NCBI GenBank assembly: GCA_016716365.1
Contig: JADJWM010000003.1
Coordinates: forward strand, 1 to 64,000
Direction of reading: 5' to 3'
DNA length: 64,000 nt
From: Chloracidobacterium sp.
GTDB lineage: Bacteria; Acidobacteriota; Blastocatellia; Pyrinomonadales; Pyrinomonadaceae
Positions 60,661 to 64,000 of this stretch are shown in pieces. Numbering within the stretch: position 1 is the stretch's first letter; every line of letters starts with the position of its first letter. The notes under the pieces were generated by a model. It saw only the letters and a program-made list of their open reading frames with translations. It did not search any database and had not been told where the DNA came from. The translations under genes were made by a program, and so were the position numbers.

Positions 60661-62453
60661 ATGGGAATTCTTGATTGGGGCATCGTTGTTGCCTATCTGG
60701 TCTATGTGATCTGGGACGGGATCCGAATGACCAAATTCACGGGGAGCAAGGAAGGGTACTTTCTTGCAAACCGGGGCCTGCCATGGTGGGCGGTCGGACT
60801 GTCGGTGATGGCAACCCAGATGTCGGCTATCACGCTGGTCGGTGCGACGGGCCAGGCGTTTCCGACGGAATGCGCTTCATTCAGTTCTATTACGGGCTGC
60901 CCTTCGCGATGATCATCCTTTGCGTCACGGTCGTGCCATTTTTCCATCGGGCTCACGTCTTCACGGCGTACGAATATCTCGAAAAGCGGTTCGATGTAAA
61001 GGTCCGGACGCTGACGAGTTTCTTCTTCCTGATATCGCGTGGACTTGGGGTAGGGACGATCATATCGGCCCCGGCGATAGTGCTCTCGATAGTCTTCGGT
61101 TGGAACCTGATCGCAACGATCTTCGCCATTGGATTGACGACGACGGTCTATACGATGCTGGGTGGGGTGCAAGCCGTTACGTGGACCGACGTGAAGCAGA
61201 TGGTGATCATCTTCTTCTGGGCTCACCATCTGTTCATCTGGGTGATACTGTTCAGATTTCCGACCGGCGTCTCGCTCTCCGACGGGCTCCACTTTGGCCG
61301 GCTCGCTCGGGAAGTTGGAGACTGTCGACACGAAGTTCGATCTTTCAGAGACTTATACCGTCTGGTCCGGGCTGATCGGCGGCCTTTTCCTAATGCTCGG
61401 CTATTTCGGCTGCGATCAAAGCCAGGTCCAGCGATTCTTGACCGCACGTTCGGTTGACGAGGGAAGGACATCGCTGCTGATGAGCGCGTTCCTGAAAATA
61501 CCGATGCAGTTCCTGATCCTGATGATCGGGATCCTCGTCTTCATTTTCTATCAATTCACCGCCCCGCCGATCGTTTTCAATGCAAACGAGTTGGCAAAGG
61601 TCAGGTCCGACCGCCAATTTCCAAAAGATCGAGCAAGCATATCAGAGGGCGCATTCCGCGTCGCGACGCGGCGGTCGAATATGCTGCCAACGGCGGTGAC
61701 CTTGCGAAATACAGAGATGCGGACAAAGCCTTTAACGAAGCCCGCAAGAATGCCATCGATCATGTGCGGGCCACAAGTTCACCGAATTTCAACGATGTAA
61801 ATTACGTATTTCCCACATTTATCCTCGCACATATGCCGATCGGGGTGATCGGATTATTGATCGCCGCTATTTTTGCCGCGGCAATGTCGTCGATCGCGGC
61901 CGAACTGAATTCTCTCGCGACGGCAACGACGATCGATTTCTATCGAAGGCTTTTTAAGCCGGAAGCGACCGACCGTCACTTCGTCGCTGTTGGCCGGATC
62001 TCGACTTTGATTTGGGGCCTGTTTGCGTGTGTGGTCGCGATCTTCGCAACGAATCTGGGTTCACTGATCGAGGTGGTCAACAAATTTGGATCGTTCTTTT
62101 ATGGTTCGCTGTTAGGTGTTTTCGTGCTCGCGTTTGTGGTAAGAAGGGCAACTGCCCGCGGTGCATTTTGGGGGCTCTTGCTTGGGATCTCAGCCGTTTT
62201 TCTTACGTCACGAATTTTCACAAGTTCGGCCGGTTATTATTTTTCGGTCCCAACACTGTCTGCGGACCTGTCGTGGTCAAATTATTGGCTGAGTATTCCG
62301 TCATTTACTTGGATGGGTGAAACACCCGGCGGAAAGCCGATCATCGCATTTCTTTGGCTGAATCTTGTCGGTTGTCTTGTTACGGCCGCTGCCGGCTACG
62401 TTATTAGCTTAACCGGACTGGCTCGCTCTGTTAGCGGCGAAGATGAGACGTGA
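60661..62453 (+). pseudogene. Sodium:solute symporter (SSS family), at least four frameshifts
   Basis: Reads as a 13-helix SSS symporter of about 596 residues only if several indels are corrected: one base lost near 60861 (TTT-[A]CC-GAC, giving T-D-G-M-R-F), one extra T at 61293-61295 (L-H-L-A-G-S-L), one extra base near 61610 (before ANFQKIEQAYQRAHSA) and one extra base at 61661 (before RDAAVEYAANGGD). A further compensated pair near 61218-61240 is possible. Motifs: WAVGLSVMATQMSAITLVGA, YEYLEKRFDVKVR, GGVQAVTWTDVKQM, IAAIFAAAMSSIAAELNSLATA. Substrate unknown. GAGGT precedes the ATG. Either heavily mis-called or a pseudogene. Confidence 0.8.
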
Positions 62454-62468
62454 GGTCTCAGTGTTTTT

Positions 62469-64000
62469 ATGTTCAAATCCCTTCGAGTTTTCGTGTCATG
62501 TCTTCTTCTGCTGGGCGTTTCGACGTCGTTGACGGTAAATTCACCCGCGCAGATCAAACCGGTTTACGACCAGGGAGCTCTCGGCCTTGTACGTCAGTTG
62601 AAACGGCTGAATACCTCGGCAAGCGCGATGATGATCGGGGCCCATCCGGACGACGAGGATACGGCACTGCTTTCTTATCTGTCGCGAGGCGAGAACGCAC
62701 GGACCGCTTATCTTTCGCTGACCCGCGGTGACGGCGGCCAGAACATCATTGGCCCTGAACTGGGTGAGGCTCTCGGGGTCATTCGTACCGAAGAACTGAT
62801 ACAGGCGAGAAAACTCGACGGAGCAGAGCAGTATTTTACTCGTGCTTACGACTACGGGTTCTCGAAGACGCTCCAAGAAGCCCGGCTGAAGTGGGATGAA
62901 AACGTGATCCTGTGTGACACGGTCCGTGCTATACGTCAATTTCGCCCGCTTGTGGTCGTGGCCCAGTTTTCAGGCACGCCGGCCGACGGTCACGGGCATC
63001 ATCAGTTCGCGGGATACATTGCCCCCCGAGCTGTGAAGGCCGCAGCGGACGCTTCACAGTGCGGAGGCGAGAGCGGGGCAGTGTGGGCTGTAAAAAAATT
63101 CTATGTAAGGCATCGCGGCCAGGGCGAGCCGCGTCTTCGCGTCAACACAGGCAAATACGACCCGCTCTACGGCCGTTCGTATTTCGAGATCGCGATGGAG
63201 GCCCGCAGCCAGCACAAATCGCAGGAACAGGGTGTTTTGGAGCTCCGAGGCGACCAGTATTCGAGCTTGAACCTGCAAGGAAGCGAGGCAAGGGAATCAG
63301 GTATTTTCGAGGGCCTCGATGTGTCTGTCGCCGCAGCGGGCACCGGGCAGGTCGATCCCGGGAAAGCGTTGGCCGAGGTTCAGGATGCGGCCGAACGGGC
63401 GCTTCGCGAGTATGACCCGCGCACTCCGGAGCGTATACTGCCGCATCTCATCAACGGTTACAAAGCCGCGACTAGAAAAGGCCAATTTACTGCTCCGAAC
63501 CCGCCGACAGAGGTCTTCGCTAGGGAAATGCGAACGCGTTTCGCCGATGCGATCGTGGCGGTCCTGGGGCTGCAGATCGACGCTCTCTCTGACGTCGAAA
63601 CGATCGCACAGGGCGAATCGTTCAACGTGGGCGTGAAGGCGTACTGGCCGAACAGGGAAGGCGTCACGATAAAGGGGCTCTCGCTTGCGGTGCCGTTGAA
63701 ACCGGGGATACCGTCAATCGCGAACCGATCAGACCTTCAGTGGTGGAGCGTGAGACGGGTTCCGGCCCCGACGTCGAACACCCCCGGATTCCTCACTCGC
63801 GAGGCCGGTATGGCCGCTGAATATTTTGCCGTAACAGTGCCGCCTGATGCAGATCTGACCACTCCATACTGGCTCGTCGAGCCGCGGCCGGGCGATATGT
63901 ATGTTATGTCCGGCCATCGGGGAGTTCACGGATCACCGTTTCAGCCGCCGGTGCCGAAGGCTCTCGTGACTCTGGAAGTAAACGGGGAAACTTTATATGT
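62469..64000 (+). CDS. Secreted PIG-L family deacetylase/hydrolase, cut by window end
   Basis: Open from ATG at 62469 to the window end without a stop (510 codons seen). Signal peptide (VFVSCLLLLGVSTSLTV), then a PIG-L domain with the zinc motif MIGAHPDDEDTALL near residue 58, TRGDGGQNIIGPELGEALGVIRTEEL, and the third ligand region in ADGHGHHQFAG near 177. A long C-terminal region of unassigned beta sequence follows. In PIG-L enzymes the zinc site removes acetyl groups from N-acetyl sugars or similar; bacillithiol BshB belongs to the same superfamily, but this long exported type common in Acidobacteriota is more likely to act on external sugars. 15 bases after the symporter stop. Confidence 0.85.
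   Translation, partial: MFKSLRVFVSCLLLLGVSTSLTVNSPAQIKPVYDQGALGLVRQLKRLNTSASAMMIGAHPDDEDTALLSYLSRGENARTAYLSLTRGDGGQNIIGPELGEALGVIRTEELIQARKLDGAEQYFTRAYDYGFSKTLQEARLKWDENVILCDTVRAIRQFRPLVVVAQFSGTPADGHGHHQFAGYIAPRAVKAAADASQCGGESGAVWAVKKFYVRHRGQGEPRLRVNTGKYDPLYGRSYFEIAMEARSQHKSQEQGVLELRGDQYSSLNLQGSEARESGIFEGLDVSVAAAGTGQVDPGKALAEVQDAAERALREYDPRTPERILPHLINGYKAATRKGQFTAPNPPTEVFAREMRTRFADAIVAVLGLQIDALSDVETIAQGESFNVGVKAYWPNREGVTIKGLSLAVPLKPGIPSIANRSDLQWWSVRRVPAPTSNTPGFLTREAGMAAEYFAVTVPPDADLTTPYWLVEPRPGDMYVMSGHRGVHGSPFQPPVPKALVTLEVNGETLY

Noticed and set aside
60661..62453. Programmed frameshifting in the symporter
   Set aside because: Four shifts of different sign at unrelated sequences without slippery heptamers do not fit programmed recoding.
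1..64000. CRISPR arrays, tRNA or rRNA genes
   Set aside because: No direct repeats with spacers, no tRNA T-arm motif in a cloverleaf context and no rRNA-like sequence were seen.

Overview
The window looks like an ordinary chromosomal stretch of a moderately GC-rich Gram-negative bacterium. I infer Acidobacteriota, probably class Blastocatellia (Pyrinomonadaceae-like). The reasons are an Oar-like TonB-dependent receptor, many secreted or outer-membrane proteins with Acidobacteria-type architectures, bacillithiol synthesis (bshC), a split glycine decarboxylase (gcvPA/gcvPB) and a PIG-L hydrolase of the type common in that phylum. This placement is inference; no rRNA or tRNA gene was seen.

Layout. 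0-5.7 kb: the 3' end of a TonB receptor, nagA, then a Cpx-like envelope-stress module (Spy-like protein divergent from a cpxR/cpxA pair, with a textbook CpxR box between them). 5.7-16.4 kb: a TPR protein, an acyl-ligase/ACP/acyltransferase fusion, a DUF2490 outer-membrane protein, a lipid kinase, an Xaa-Pro peptidase coupled to an NHL-repeat/M23-like lipoprotein, and a DUF937 protein. 16.5-22 kb: a YcxB-like protein, cobalamin-dependent methionine synthase (metH, with a frameshift), a stretch of poly-G low-complexity sequence of doubtful quality, and a metallophosphoesterase whose start is shifted by one base. 22-29.7 kb: secreted metalloprotease, acyltransferase, proC, ABC permease, FHA/trypsin-like membrane protease, thioredoxin-like ferredoxin. 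29.7-30.3 kb: a DUF559 nuclease-like gene enclosed by inverted copies of a two-hairpin repeat; a third copy lies in frame inside pntA. 30.3-40.3 kb: methyltransferases, a beta-lactamase-like hydrolase, and the transhydrogenase genes pntA and pntB separated by a DUF6228 gene and a dead IS200-type transposase. 40.4-46.9 kb: a glycine-cleavage operon (gcvT-gcvH-gcvPA-zinc ribbon-aminotransferase-thioesterase-gcvPB). 47-49.7 kb: a three-gene coupled operon with a TPR protein. 50-64 kb: glutamate dehydrogenase, an outer-membrane protein with OmpA-like tail, a BNR/sialidase-fold repeat protein, bshC, mutL, a small membrane protein, a sodium:solute symporter and a PIG-L protein that runs off the window.

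Genes that work together: one-carbon and amino-acid metabolism (metH, gcvTHP, gdhA, proC); NADPH balance (pntAB, gdhA) with thiol redox (bshC); envelope maintenance (cpxRA/spy, TonB receptor, OmpA-like protein, proteases, acyltransferases).

Two layers of small repeats run through the window and cut into coding sequence: (i) the DUF559-associated two-hairpin element (three copies) and (ii) arrays with an exact 7-base period (four loci, including coding parts of nagA, metH and gcvT). These are the most interesting signals here. Single-base frameshifts occur in metH, the metallophosphoesterase, the OmpA-like gene, the BNR gene, bshC and, at least four times, the symporter; a thioesterase has an in-frame TAG. 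Whether these are assembly errors or real decay cannot be decided from the sequence alone.
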